DNA from: Mytilus trossulus
Lineage: Eukaryota > Mollusca > Bivalvia > Mytilida > Mytilidae
Direction: 5' to 3'
Length of the DNA: 64,000 bases
NCBI RefSeq assembly: GCF_036588685.1
Contig: NC_086378.1
Coordinates: 77,827,127-77,891,126 of the forward strand
Under the pieces are notes generated by a model, which did not search any database, was not told the origin of the DNA, and was given only the letters and a program-made list of their open reading frames with translations. Positions 1-13,400 of the stretch are shown here, in pieces (positions within the stretch are counted from its first letter, which is position 1; each line of letters opens with the position of its first letter). The translations under genes and the position numbers were made by a program.

Positions 1-174
1 ATCACACCTAGGTTGCTCTTTGTACGGTTGTTTATCAAACCACGCCTGTTTTAAGGAGATAAACAATATTCATAGAGAATTAATTTTGTTAACGTACTAG
101 TACTTGTTCTCAGTTATGTTCTCTAGAATTCATCTCATAGAGACATAACGTGGGAAAGTTGCCAGTAAATAAAC

Positions 175-300
175 ATATAGATATAGGAAGATGTGGTGTG
201 AGTGCCATTGAGACAACTCTCCTTCCAAATAACAATTTATAAAAATAAACCATTATAGGTCAAAGTACGGCTTTCAACACGGATCCTTGGCGTACACCGA
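175..300 (+). repeat. Dispersed mussel repeat (GAAGATGTGGTGTGAGTGCC family)
   Basis: The segment starting near GATATAGGAAGATGTGGTG, through the GAGACAACTCTCC motif, to CAAAGTACGGC recurs at 33858-33975 (same strand) and, inverted and diverged, at 9230-9320, 10260-10355 and 16585-16670. A partial copy is at 6100-6175. Confidence 0.8.
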
Positions 301-1164
301 ACAACAAGCTATAAAGGGCCCCAAAATTCCTAGTGTAAAACCATTCAAACGGGAAAACCATCGGTCTAATCTATATAAAAAACGAGAAACACGCATAAAT
401 TAATAAACAAACGACAACTACAGTACTGTACATCAGATTCCTGACTTAGGACACGCATATTTGTCATATTAATATCTATTTTAATACTGGAGGTAAGGTA
501 GGGTTTGGTAAGATACGTAGTGTGAGTTTGAACTCTTAACGTTTGACCTTTGAAAAAAATAGTAGTGCTACTTCTAGGATATATTTTTTTTCAAAACTTC
601 ATAGTGAAAGTGGTACAGCATTAGCCGTAGAAATTGCATTGTCCATATTTACCGAAAAAGCAACCTATAGACTATAAAACAAGTCAGTATTTATTTATAC
701 TATACATTTTAAAAATGTTCATATTAAGTGAATCACAATAAAATAATTTTAGATTATTACACCTTTGAAAAATATAAAATTGGACAAAACCTATACCTTT
801 TTTGCCATTTTCCTCAAGAATTTATTTTATAAAAATATTTAGTAATTACTTAACAAACACCAAGCAAAGCAAATAAATATCTTAATAAATTAAAAGATTT
901 ACTTATCTGGGCTTCATTGTAACTTTTATTTTTAAATTTTTTGTAAAAGCTAGAAATGACAAAAAATCCGAATCCCATGGAAATCCAAGACGGAAAGTTC
1001 ATTAATAAATAGCAAAATCAATAGCTCGACTACATAAAACAACTGTCATATTTAGACAATTCCTCATGGACAAAATTGTTAATAAAACCTAGTTTTATAG
1101 CTAGCTTAACCTCTAACTTTGTTGGGACACTTGTGTAACAAAATCTATTTACCATTCCGGAGCA

Positions 1165-1440
1165 CACGAGCTCACTCCCAGTTTTTGGTGGTGTTCGTGT
1201 TGCTAACTGTTTTGGAATTTTGGGTTCTCAATGCTCTTCAACTTTGTACTTGTTTGGTTTTATATCTATTTTGATCTGAGCGCCACTGATGAGTCTTATG
1301 TAGACGAAACGCACGTCTGTCGTGTTTAATTATAACCCTGGTACTATTTACACCACTGGGTCGATGCCACTGCTGGTGGACGTTTCGTCCCCGAGGGTAT
1401 CATCAGCCCAGTAGTCAGAACTCCGGTGCTGACACTAATA
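1165..1440 (+). repeat. Dispersed mussel repeat (GTAGACGAAACGCACGTCTG family)
   Basis: It carries the GATGAG...GTAGACGAAACG motif and a downstream segment with GGTGGACGTTTCGTCC. Related copies occur at 3228-3375, 12630-13065 (inverted), 13650-13740, 46528-46690, 50378-50530 and 60430-60560. Confidence 0.8.
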
Positions 1441-2089
1441 TCAATTATATGGGTATTTTTATAAAGGAGTAGGCCCGGTTGGGGCCAGTTTTGGCCTCAA
1501 ATTTCCGGTTCATCTAACGAAAGGTTTTGAACACTTTTTTAACACTTAATCACTTGATTCGACTAGTTTTTGTAAACGATTTTAGCTGATTTAGTCATTA
1601 AAATCGCTCCGATCCAAGTTTAATATGAAAAATCTATCACATATACCAAAAAACGTCACTTTTCATATGTTTTTTGTCAAAAATGAAAGTGGCCGCATCC
1701 GTGTTAATCCTCAACCTATATATGTTAATTATTACTTTCAAATACAACTTACATTTCAATATTATAAATCAACACGAATTTGGCCCCTTTCATTTAAGAC
1801 AGAAACCATATAAAATTTAACTAAAATCCTAAAATTGTGAAGATTTCAGTTATTTAGCATTACTTAATGATGCTAGTTCCCGATATATGTGCAGTGTACT
1901 GTAAAAAACCGCCCATATCTATGTCGCAGAAGCATTATACTTTCCAGAAAATTGTGAAAAAAACCCGAAATTTTCACCATTTTGTAAAACTGCTATATTT
2001 TGGGGCCAAAAAGGGATCTTACTGAACCTTCTCCTTTCCTGTTACAAGAACTAAGGAATTTCGTATCCCAGGAATAGATTAAGCCCCGG

Positions 2090-3190
2090 TCACAACAGAT
2101 CGTAGGATTTTTTGTCGTGGAGATTCTAAAAAATAGTTGTCATGGCACTACTGTCGTACGAAATGTCAAACAAATATTTCGATTGGTCACATCAGCTACG
2201 ACATATCCGCGATGAGTTCATGACAGAAAAAATGTAAATGTACTGGTGTGGGTTTGTCGCAAGGCGGTCTCCAAACAGTCGTGCGATAGACGTACAACGA
2301 TCGTGAGTTGTTTTGACTATTTTTCATTTTTTTCATGTCATGGGATACGTGTCACTGTCGTGTTACCGTAGTGCCACTCTCGCACGACTGTCGTAAGACT
2401 GTCGCGCGTTTGACACCGAACTACTAGTATATAAATAAGGTCCGATTTTTTGCGTTTCATTTGTCATTTGATTTCAATATTATTTAGTGTCATTATAAGT
2501 TTGGTCCAAGTATCGGCGTTTTTCGTACTAGTTTATATTATAATTGTTTAGCGACTTTAAACGTTTCGCTGGTTCCTATTTTGATCACGAACTCAAATTA
2601 ATGCTTATAGGACCATATTTTGCTCTTCTTGAAGTCCAGCAAGGCCCCTTTTCAGCAGGGCCAAGCGTAATCGTTCTGGTGGTATAGCAATCCTCTTTAA
2701 AAGGCAGACGATATGTCTTCCGAACACTCATTCCCGCCGAATTGTATTCTTCTAAATAAAACAAAATTCTGTTGCACGACTAAATAATCACTGTCGTACG
2801 ACAGACAATTAATGTTGTGTGATCATGGTCTTCCTGGGACAATCGTGCGACTGTATCGAGAGTGAATTGCAACAGTCGTGAGATTGTCGTACGACAGTTG
2901 TCCGACAGTCGTATGATTGTTTTACTAAAATGTGTGATTTTGGTTCCCATGACAATGTGTTTATCGCACGACAGTCCCACGACTGTGGTAAGACACTCTC
3001 ACAACAGGCACATGACAGTCACACGACAAAAAATCGTAGAACAAGAAAGTTGTATGTCCAATTTTCGTCCCACAACACACGACACCTCCACGATGCTAAA
3101 AATATCGTCCTACTGTCGTGTGACTGTCGTACGACGATCACAGATGACCCACAATTTGACAAAATTTCATGTCTTGGTGCTGCATAGATG
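2090..3190. repeat. Cluster of short palindromic motifs (GTCGTACGAC-like)
   Basis: The interval is crowded with variants of GTCGTACGAC and GTCGTGCGAC in both orientations, including a perfect 14-bp palindrome at 2791-2804, a 12-bp one at 2885-2896 and a 10-bp one at 3126-3135. Overlapping open frames on both strands here are by-products of the motif, not genes. Confidence 0.75.
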
Positions 3191-4239
3191 TGACTTTGGT
3201 TCGTTGTTACCAGGTCATAAAGCCGTATTTGGCACAACATTTTAGAATTTTGGGTTCTTAATTCTCTTCAACTTTGTACTTGTTTGGCTTTATAATTATT
3301 TTGATCTGAGCGTCACTGCTGATTTTATGTAGACGAAACGTCCATCTGGCGTATTAAATTATAACTCTGGTACCTTTGATAACTTATCAGTCACTATTAG
3401 TTTTCTATGTTGTGTCACGGTACTATTATTTGTCTGTTTGTCTTTTCGGTTTTCGCCATGAGGTTGGCAGTTCATTTTCGATCTATGAGTTTGACTGCAC
3501 ATTTTGTGTGACAGTCGCATTAAATTCAACTTGATGGACAACAACGCTTGTGCAAAAAAATGTATCAGATTAAAATGTAAAAAACTGGTAATCAGCAGTC
3601 AACATTGTGTTATAATCTTATTCACTATAAAAACAAACAGCAATATCAACTAAGACTCTATAGACAAAACCAAAAAGAACAATTGAAAGTTAAGAATACA
3701 AAACAAAAACCAGGTGCAATAACACAACTACAGCATGTAAACATACCTTCCACGGGAAAAAGATATTATCAAAAATGAACAAAATAGTAAGGATAAAATT
3801 TACAAAGAAAAAGAACACTAGATCAGGTAACTTAAAAGAATATATACAACGACAGTACCTAGAATATTTACGACACATTCAAGTTTCAAGTTAAGTCGGC
3901 ATCATATCTTGACGTACATCTAGAAATTGACAACGAGGGTCGGTTGAAAACAAAACTATTCCTTTTTCTAAAAAAAAATCATCGGAAGGGATCGAGACCC
4001 TCGATACATATTACGTATCAACTTATGTTTTTGAATCACTGCTAAATCGATAAATACCGAGCTACTATACTGTCATTTTCTACATGTATTACACAATAAT
4101 GAAACTGAAGTTTGAACAATATTTATCAGAATAAAAGCTGGAATAATATGAGGTGTTCCAAAAAAGGGAAACATTAGCATGCTCCCATGTATTCTAGTAT
4201 TGCCTAGAACACACATCAAGGTTCCCACTGGCATACAAC

Positions 4240-4464
4240 AAGAGAGCATGGTATTATATTAATTTATTCAATAAATGTCTTAAAAATATTTTGACTGCGT
4301 CAGAGAAGTCATCTTCTACGGGAGTTCAGAGGTTGATTTACACTGATATACAACTTTCTCATTCTCGTAATTACACGTACAGCTCTGGTAAAGTAAGCCA
4401 TTCATTTTAACATCAAAGTCAGAATCTCCAACTTGACGACATGTTCCTTGTATATCTCTACATT
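4240..4464 (-). CDS. Gene B terminal exon: five-Cys end module, stop and 3' UTR
   Basis: Coding part 4316-4464: 49 codons and TAG. Cys at 2, 9, 29, 31 and 42; the CTC pair followed by a Cys 11 residues later differs from internal modules and recalls the CxC of complete VWC-type domains. Acceptor TTACACAG after a T-rich tract. The 3' UTR carries AATAAA at 4263-4268, about 48 bases after the stop. Confidence 0.85.
4263..4268 (-). promoter_or_regulatory. Polyadenylation signal of gene B
   Basis: AATAAA on the minus strand about 48 bases downstream of the stop codon at 4316-4318, where a last exon would need it. Confidence 0.75.
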
Positions 4465-7400
4465 CTGTGTAATAAAAAAATTATTTTTATAATCAATAGT
4501 ATTGTTGGTTTACTACATGTATAATCTTAGGCAACACAAAAATATACATTTTAAACCCGCAGCATTCTTGCGATTGTACCGAGTCAGGAGCCTCTTGTTA
4601 GTCTTGTGTGATATTTACTATTGCAGTTCATTTATATGTTTTGGAGTATATAATAACGTAATTATATAGGGTTCTGATCAGGCTCATCTCCGGGTGTAGG
4701 ATTTTCTCGCTGCTTTGAAAACCATCTTTGACATTTTTCCAATTTCCGTTTTCAATTTAAGTGACAGTATCACAGCTATAGACAAAAGATTAGATTTACG
4801 TAAACTGGTGGATTATAACTTTTGCTTTTCAGCGGGGAAGAACCATTTCAAAAGCTTTTGATATGCTTTGTTATTCACTATGACTACTTAACATAAAACA
4901 TTTTTGATTCGATTTGATGTTGCTTATTTTGTCCTGAAAATACAATGAGTAGAACATCTATTTCATCAACAGAGATTTTTTATATTCCTATTTTGATTCC
5001 AATGTTTCAAAGAATAAGCTCAAACTAATTCGTTTATTCTATATAACAGAGAAATTTGTAATTAACAAAGTATATTCATATTTAATTGAGTTTACTATTT
5101 TTTTTCTAAAAAAAATTCTAATATAACTCACGACCAATGCTACTTATAAACACACTCACCATGTGTAATTATTTTTTCAAAATAAGTTAAACCTTCGACG
5201 TTACATGATTTTTTCACACACTGACTTTCTGTATTTTCATCCCATACTGAACCAACAGAGTGACATTGTCCGGCTGCATCTTTACATCCTATTATATAAA
5301 AATATTTATAAAAAAAGTAGTGAGCTTCTTCATGTTTTTTATGATGTGATTTTTTTCTGTTTTTATGGTGATTATTTGATTTACTAGACCAAATATACAC
5401 GATCAGGGCCCAATCATAGCATTAGTAGAATTTTGTGAATGCTATTACTCTACGTTGTAAGCTAACCCCTAGGATTATAGTAGTAAAACCGGCGTATACA
5501 AAAGCCTAACAGGTGAAACTCGATTCCAGAGCATTTCGATTTAAGAATTACTAAGATAGAACAATGATGATGAAAATAGTTTTTTTATACAAGTAATTAT
5601 TTATTACATATTTACTATCGTTGCTTGAAACCTATGACACTCCGATGAAAGTATCCACTCAGACGACAATATAAGTTTAAATGTCTCATCAGGTCTTGAA
5701 TACAAACTAAAAAATTCCCATTCAATAATCATGTTATTGTACCAAAACCAGGTTTTCAAGTCATCACATTAAAATTACCATGTGATTTTTCTGTTTTTCT
5801 GTATGCATTTATAGTATTATGCGTTTTATACTTTCAAACTTTGATTTATGAGAACATAAGGCCACACCAATTATATATTTCTTGTTCTACGGATTTTTGG
5901 ACTCTAAAATTTGGGGCGAGTGAGCGATTTGAAAATTTTCATAAAAAATACATTTTTAGGCGACGCTTTTTAAAAGTAAAGGCGAGCGATTATATTTTTT
6001 TTGTAAACATAATATATAAGTTTATCACTTGTACTTTGACATTTCTTTAATTTCTGAAGTATTTGTTCCCTGTTCACCAAGAAATAATTAAATCTGGTCT
6101 ATGTTTGTGTGACTGACAATGAGACAATTCTCCACCCAAGTCATAATCAGTTTGTGGGCAACCATTTAATGTTATAAATATCCCTTTTACATGTTTTATG
6201 AGGGATCAATATAAGTTATAATATTTTTGTTTTTTTAAAAGGGCTCATATTTTCTCAAAGAACTATATATATATCTGGTATTAAATGGTCAAAACATGTC
6301 CAAGAATTATTGTAATATTCCTGGACTTTAACCATGTAAACACATTTACTTTAACAGTTTTAATATTATTCAAAATAAGTTGACCCCTTTTTTACAAAGT
6401 TTAGAAAAAGTTGTTAAAATATGATATAACTCCCATCTTTTTAATTACGAATGTTTTCAAAGGTTTTGTATAGAAGAACTATACAAATCCTTGGAATTTC
6501 TATTTTCTTTCCTACATCAGTAAAATGACCCCTTGTCTGAGGGAGGCTTGTTCTAAACCTGATAATAACAAACACAGGTGGTCAAAGTACGTCATTTTAC
6601 ACAGGGCTTTGATACAGACCAAACAGCAAGCTAAAAAGGACCCCAAAATTATTAGCGTACACAATTCGAACAGGAAAACCAACGATCTAATTTATATATA
6701 CGAACGGGAAAATACCAATGAACAACACCAAGAAACGATAACTGCTGAACGACAGGTCCCTGAATCAATCAGGCCAGGTGCAGAAACATGCAGCGGCTAT
6801 GGATTGTTTTGTTTCGCCAGCATACAATATAATTGCAGTTGAAGGCAAATCCTGCAGAAGTTCTTTGTACTATATTTTGGCAACGAACATTTTTTGATAG
6901 GAAATATAAGTAAGGGGGAAAGAAACCATTTTTTTGTTCTTTACAGGTATTTCCGCTGTTATAAATTTATATCGGAGCACTCCCTCTTAGGAAAAATAGG
7001 TTTCAAGCTAAAACAAATATTCTCACAGATATTTACACAGTGTGGTAGGGTGCTTTTATGCTTAAAAGCTTAAAATCGTTATATACAGGTTAGAATGTGA
7101 TATTAAAAACAAATGTTGATATCTTTTTATAATATTTACAAAAAAACACGGCGCGGGAAATTGACATGATTACATCTCCGGATGCGGGAAGCGGAAATAA
7201 TAATAAAAAAAAATGTTTTGAAAAAATAGGTGCGAGCAGCTCCGTCGAACAAGGAATCAAATTGGTGTGGCCTAATAGATGTGTTAAAGAAACATGGATG
7301 ATGCAACCTACTAATACTGTCTATGTTCTATAGTCTTATGCACTAAATTGTTTTATACTTTCAAACTATTCATGAGAGTTCAGACAAATTAACAGGATGG

Positions 7401-10400
7401 TTTGGAGTAAATGGAAGGATTAGTACCCTCGAAAACGAGTTTTTTTTTACCTCAGTTTTAGTTTGTAACCCGGATTTGGTTTTTTTTCTCAATCGATTTA
7501 TGAATTTCGAACATCGGTATACCACTGTTGCCTTTATTGTACACTACCTTGCTGTGATGAAAGCTGAAGAACACCTTTCGACCTACTGCAAGAGTACTGT
7601 GCACACTCTGCATCCCAGGCAGATTGATCTACAGGATAACACGTGCCGTCATCTCCTCGGCATTCTGCAGAACAAAAACAAACAAGAAGGTGCATATGAT
7701 ATTTGGTTTATCTTTATTCATATTCAGCAACATGGATCACTCCGAGCTTAAGCACTGGATGGGTATTCATGTCTTACTTTTATACAGTAACAAATGTGAG
7801 TAGCAAAAGAAAACAAATCGTGTAACTAAATACAGTAATAAGGATCTTTCATAACTGAAGAGATAAGTGTGAGGTGATTGAAAGGAACAGGTCACATCTC
7901 TTGTTGTCTAAGCACGTTAGTATGATTTGATTTAGATTTATTTGTATTAGTGAAACGTTGAAATATATACCCTGCAGTCGATATATTTAAAGTTTATTGT
8001 AGTGACTTTTTTTTCGGTAAAAATATGCAAATTACAGATAATAACTATAGCAAGAAAATTTCTAACCAACCTTTTACTGAAAAAAAACACTCAAAGTTCA
8101 AAAGATAATGTACGAAACAACGAGTAAAAGCATTCACTTTACACCACAGTTGCAAAAAGGAGGAATTGTTTACTTACTTTCCCCGATTTGAACAAATGTT
8201 GCTGCATCAATCGTCTTGACACATTTGTATGTTTTACATTCCATTACAACCTCGGCTCCAACATCATAGTCTTTGCCAAAAGCTGACATCTTACATTTAT
8301 GATCTACATTAAAAATAATAGTAAATAAAGAATTATTCGATGGCTGATCATCACTTATAAAATATTCTTTTATAAAGTATTTTTTGCATAGAATCATACA
8401 AACAGATTGCTATATATATACAGATGTACATTATACTAGTGTTTACTTTTATATAAGTATATGTGCACCTCTCTGGACTTCTCCAAACATGAATCAAAAC
8501 TATAGCTTGTGCAAATAAGAGGTACCTGTACGGATAATACTCAGATACATTTGTTTAGAATGAGGATGATAACAATTGATGCTCCATTTATGGAGAGTGC
8601 TAACGTTCATTGCATTCAAAAGAATCCGATCTTGAATTTTTGGGGCTCTATAGGTTATATGTTGCAAGGCATAATTCCTGTTCATATTTGTTATAGCCTC
8701 TTTCTCTAGTGATTTTCCTACCTTTCTTCCAAAAATGGACAAACTTATAGACTAAACATCTATATAAAGTTCTAACAAACATACCTTGTACAGTACAAAG
8801 TTACCTTCTGACATATGATGATGAGGTCTGTTTTACCAGTGGTGTCAATACAATATGTAATCCTTAACAATTGTAAAGATTTGATGCAAAAACATCTTCA
8901 ATAAAAAACCTTTACCCTTTTAGATTTTTCAAACCATTATACTGCTTAAGTGTCTAAGTTTCGTATTTACCGACAACGACTGGTTCCAGGTCTCCAACTT
9001 CACCACAAACATATGTCATTTTCTCTGTTCCTTTTGTGTACTCATATACTTCATTGAAGCCGATACAGTAACCATCAGGTGTCATACAACCTGTCATAAA
9101 AATTTAAATTATCAAAGTTATGCAAATGAAACAAACTCTTCGACAAAAAAGTCATGTCAATTTAAAAAAATACACAAGTATCTATACATAATGTCAACAG
9201 AAGTGGCGAATTGTGTATTATCTGTTACTAACTGTGACCTATAATGGTTTACTTTTAGAAATTGTAATTTTGATGGAGAGTTTTCTCATTGGCACTCATA
9301 CCACAACTTCCTTTATCTATATAGTACTGTCTCATGAGAACCTTAAATAAACCAATCTTTACGCATGTGTCATTGATGTTCAACTTGTTGAATGGTCCAA
9401 TAATATTTACATGTGACCCTAAAGTCAACATAAAAGAGAAAGTACAACCTGTTGTTACTCGACAATTTTCAATCAATCTACAGAATAAGAGTTTCATTTG
9501 AATTTTAGAGTGAAAGCCAGATGAACTATTCTTTCATATTCCTATCAATCACTATTGTTCCAGAAAAAAACGGTCTGTTTTAGAATCTATTTACTTATCA
9601 GTGAATGCAGTTAATATTGTACTCACGATTAGATATAGTTTTTGAAAATCCACCAGCCATACATTGTGTTGTTTTACAACCATGAGTAAACTCGTCTCCA
9701 ACACGATGGCACTTATGGTAACAATCCCAACAACCTTTGGAGTAAATGTTTACATTCATGTTTAATCCATCAAATAAATGAATAAAAAAAAAAATATCTA
9801 CTAAGTATAAAACTTAAATGAACATCATGATATATTTTTTTTTAATAAATTAAATTGAAAAACAATTCACCTAACCATTCCGTTCCAATTAGTCAATTTT
9901 TTTATTTTGAAGTATGAAGAATTCAATATCTATAAAATTTTTAACAAGTAAAAAAACATCCAATATGTGTTTTACGTTTCAGTTTTCTGATACCAATAGA
10001 ACCATAACTTTTCTTGTGATTATATTAGTAGCATTACGATGATTTTTTTACATGGGAGATTAAAAATTTGTTAACTACTCCAACATGAAATTAACAGAAA
10101 GGAAAGACCATCTTACGTTACGTGTTCTTTGATGTCTATATTAAATCAATATGCGGTGCATTCCATTCTTTCACGTTTAAAAACTAGACCATGAATCAAA
10201 CATGCATACGTCCACAAATGTCAATGTGACTGTATTACTATTGTTTTCATCCACCTGACTTCACATTGACCTATAATGGTTTACTTTTATAAATTGTTTT
10301 TTGGATGGAGAGTTGTCTCATGGGCACTAACACCACATCTTCCTGTATCTATTTGAATTTATGTTACAATATATGTTCGGCATGTTTATGCTCCGTATAC

Positions 10401-13400
10401 ACACGATTCCATTTGCGTTTGTTCCAATTTTCTTATGTTTTACACACTGCCTTGTTCTAATGATATAGAAGACAACATATATCAGTTGTACTACCTCGAA
10501 ATTAAAAATGGAGTAATCTGGTTTTAATGTATTAAGAATAACCTTACAAATTCTTCATTCTTTGAACAAAAATACGGAGCTGTATGCTATCTTACCGTGC
10601 TCAGTTATAAGTCTAGTATGCTATCTTACAGTGCTCAGTTATAAGTCTAGTATCCTATCTTACCGTGCTCAGTTATAAGTCTAGTATGCTATCTTACCGT
10701 GCTCAGTTATAAGTCTAGTATCCTATCTTACCGTGCTCAGTTACAAGTCTAGTATGCTATCTTACCGTGCTCAGTTATAAGTCTAGTATCCTATCTTACC
10801 GTGCTCAGTTATAAGTCTAGTATGCTATCTTACCGTGCTCAGTTATAAGTCTAGTATCCTATCTTACCGTGCTCAGTTATAAGTCTAGTATGCTATCTTA
10901 CCGTGCTCAGTTACAAGTCTAGTATGCTATCTTACCGTGCTCAGTTACAAGTCTAGTATGCTATCTTACCGTGCTCAGTTATAAGTCTAGTATGCTATCT
11001 TACCGTGCTCAGTTACAAGTCTAGTATGCTATCTTACCGTGCTCAGTTATAAGTCTAGTATGCTATCTTACCGTGCTCAGTTATAAGTCTAGTATGCTAT
11101 CTTACCGTGCTCAGTTACAAGTCTAGTATGCTATCTTACCGTGCTCAGTTACAAGTCTAGTATGCTATCTTACCGTGCTCAGTTACAAGTCTAGTATGCT
11201 ATCTTACCGTGCTCAGTTATAAGTCTAGTATCAATAAAGTTTGGACCCTCTGCTGCAATCACACATTTCTTCCATGAACAACCTTCTTGTATGCTCATAT
11301 GTAATGGCAGACATTCTCCGTCGTATTCACAACCTATATCATTGTATATGGTAAAACATAAATATAATATATTCAAGTCAGGAATATGACAGTTCTTGTC
11401 CATTCGTTTTTGATGCGTTTTGTTATTTGATTTTGCCATGTGATTATGGACTTCCCGAATTGATTTTCCTCTGAGTTCAGTATTTTTGTGATTTTACTTT
11501 TCCCTGTCTGAAACTGTTTAACTTGAATCATTCATATGGTTTTATTATTACTTGAGGCGTTTTCTAATTTTGCATCAAGAAACCCAGTACATAGTATTCT
11601 ACTGTTTTCAATCAACTGATATGGCAAAAGAAATCATTTTTTTTATAAACGTTGTAGGTGGTGGCATTGTTTGAGTTGGATCGGTACTTGTTTACCATAA
11701 TATTTACAGATGAGTTTTGATATAAATACCAGTACATTTAAATGTTGTCATTGCGAAAATATAGTCTAAAAATTATCCAAGACATAAAATTAAATTAATG
11801 TGATCGTAGTGTTTATTCGTTTCCTTAGGTAGCAAAGAAATTAATTTGGAGAGATGGTATAAGTATATACAATATATATATACAATGTAATACTTGCCAC
11901 ATATCGTTATAAGTTATAGGAACTTCACATATATAGTATCTGATACATGGTCATGTTTCCATCAAAAATGTATATAAATCGATGTGCAAAGGCAATACCT
12001 TACTAACGGGAGATATATTCGTATTTAATCAACTGGGTATAGCTGCATAGGCAGTTCGATATAAAGTAGCCATACTGCTTTACAGTTGAAGTCTGAACAC
12101 TGAGGCGTGGCATCCAAGAAACTTTTTAAATATGCAGTCGAAAAGTAGCCGTCCGATGTTTGATAGCCATTCAAATAGAAATAGTATTACAAACCTATGT
12201 CAGTTGGTACCATCTTTCCCTGTTTACACTGGAACTTAACACAATCTTTCCCCTTTACTCGTGCTCCTGGACGTACACATTTGTCGCCAGTTTGACAACC
12301 TAAAACAATCATGGAGAACGATGTTATAACACAACAAATATAATTATGTTTAAAATAAAAAAAAAGAGTTGTCTTATTGAATTTTTGTTTCTAAATAACC
12401 TCACGTCAAGAAATTTTACAAGTCTTTTTTACATACGTAGACATGTATTAAGCATGTGCATTGAACAACAAATGATTTATATAATATGTAGTATCCACAC
12501 TATTTAAGTTTTCCAAAAAACGCATTGTACTTGTGAAATTATTCTCTTATTAACACCTAACAGCATAACATCATTAAAAAGACCAAGTATTTTTTATTAA
12601 TTAATTTAAGTTACAGGAATTATTTGATAATTGAATCATGGTTATCAAAGGTACCAGGATTAAAATTTAGTACGCCAGACGCGCGTTTCGTCTACATATT
12701 CACACATCAGTGACGCTTATATCAAAATATTTATAAAGCCAAACAAGTACAAAGTTGAAGAGCATTGAGGATCCAAAATTCCAAAAAGTTGTACCAAATA
12801 CGGGTAAGGTAATCTATGCCTGGGTTAAGAAAATCCTTAGTTTTTCGTAAAAAATCAATGTTTTGTAAATAGGAAATTTATAAAAATGACCACATTATTG
12901 ATATTCATGTCAACACCGAAATGTTGACTACTAAGCTGGTGATACCCTCGGGGACGAAACGTCCACCAGCAGTGGCATCGACCCAGTGGTGTAAATAGTT
13001 ATCAAAGGTACCAGGATTATAATTTAGTACGCCAGACGCGCGTTTCGTCTACATAAAACAATGAATAAACGATTAAAACAAATATGAATTCTAAAAAAAA
13101 TATTTACTGTTTTAGTCGACTAGGTAGCATCAATGTTGACGATGCATGTATCAGATAAAATCTTGCAGATGAAACACAATGCGATCAATTAATTAGTATT
13201 GTTAACATGACTAACAAAGACACACCCATTTACCTACAATACTGTATCAGGGTTTGTTTTTTTTTTGTTTTTTTTTAAACCATTTATATCTTCGATGTGT
13301 TGAAGCAATTAAGAAGTATTACCTAACACTTAAAGCAATCTGAGTTGCAAGCAGGAGATAAACTGTAACTTTGGATATTAAACAAAATGGGCATATTTTA

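Larger units (their letters stand above)
1..4239. other. Gene B 3' flank, no gene seen
   Basis: AT-rich DNA with the dispersed repeats and the palindrome cluster listed separately. Short open frames at 1625-1813, 3359-3544 and 3690-3878 show no domain, splice context or codon signal. Confidence 0.7.

Noticed and set aside
2862-3245. 127-codon open frame and its antisense partners
   Set aside because: Composition is dominated by the GTCGTACGAC-type palindromes read in frame; there is no start context, splice signal or domain.
10583-11229. CRISPR array or coding repeat
   Set aside because: The 34-bp units are directly adjacent with no spacers, and the length is not a multiple of three. It is a simple tandem array at an exon boundary.
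13255-13277. Poly-T tract as a retroposon tail
   Set aside because: No target duplication or retroposed body adjoining it; homopolymers are common in this DNA.
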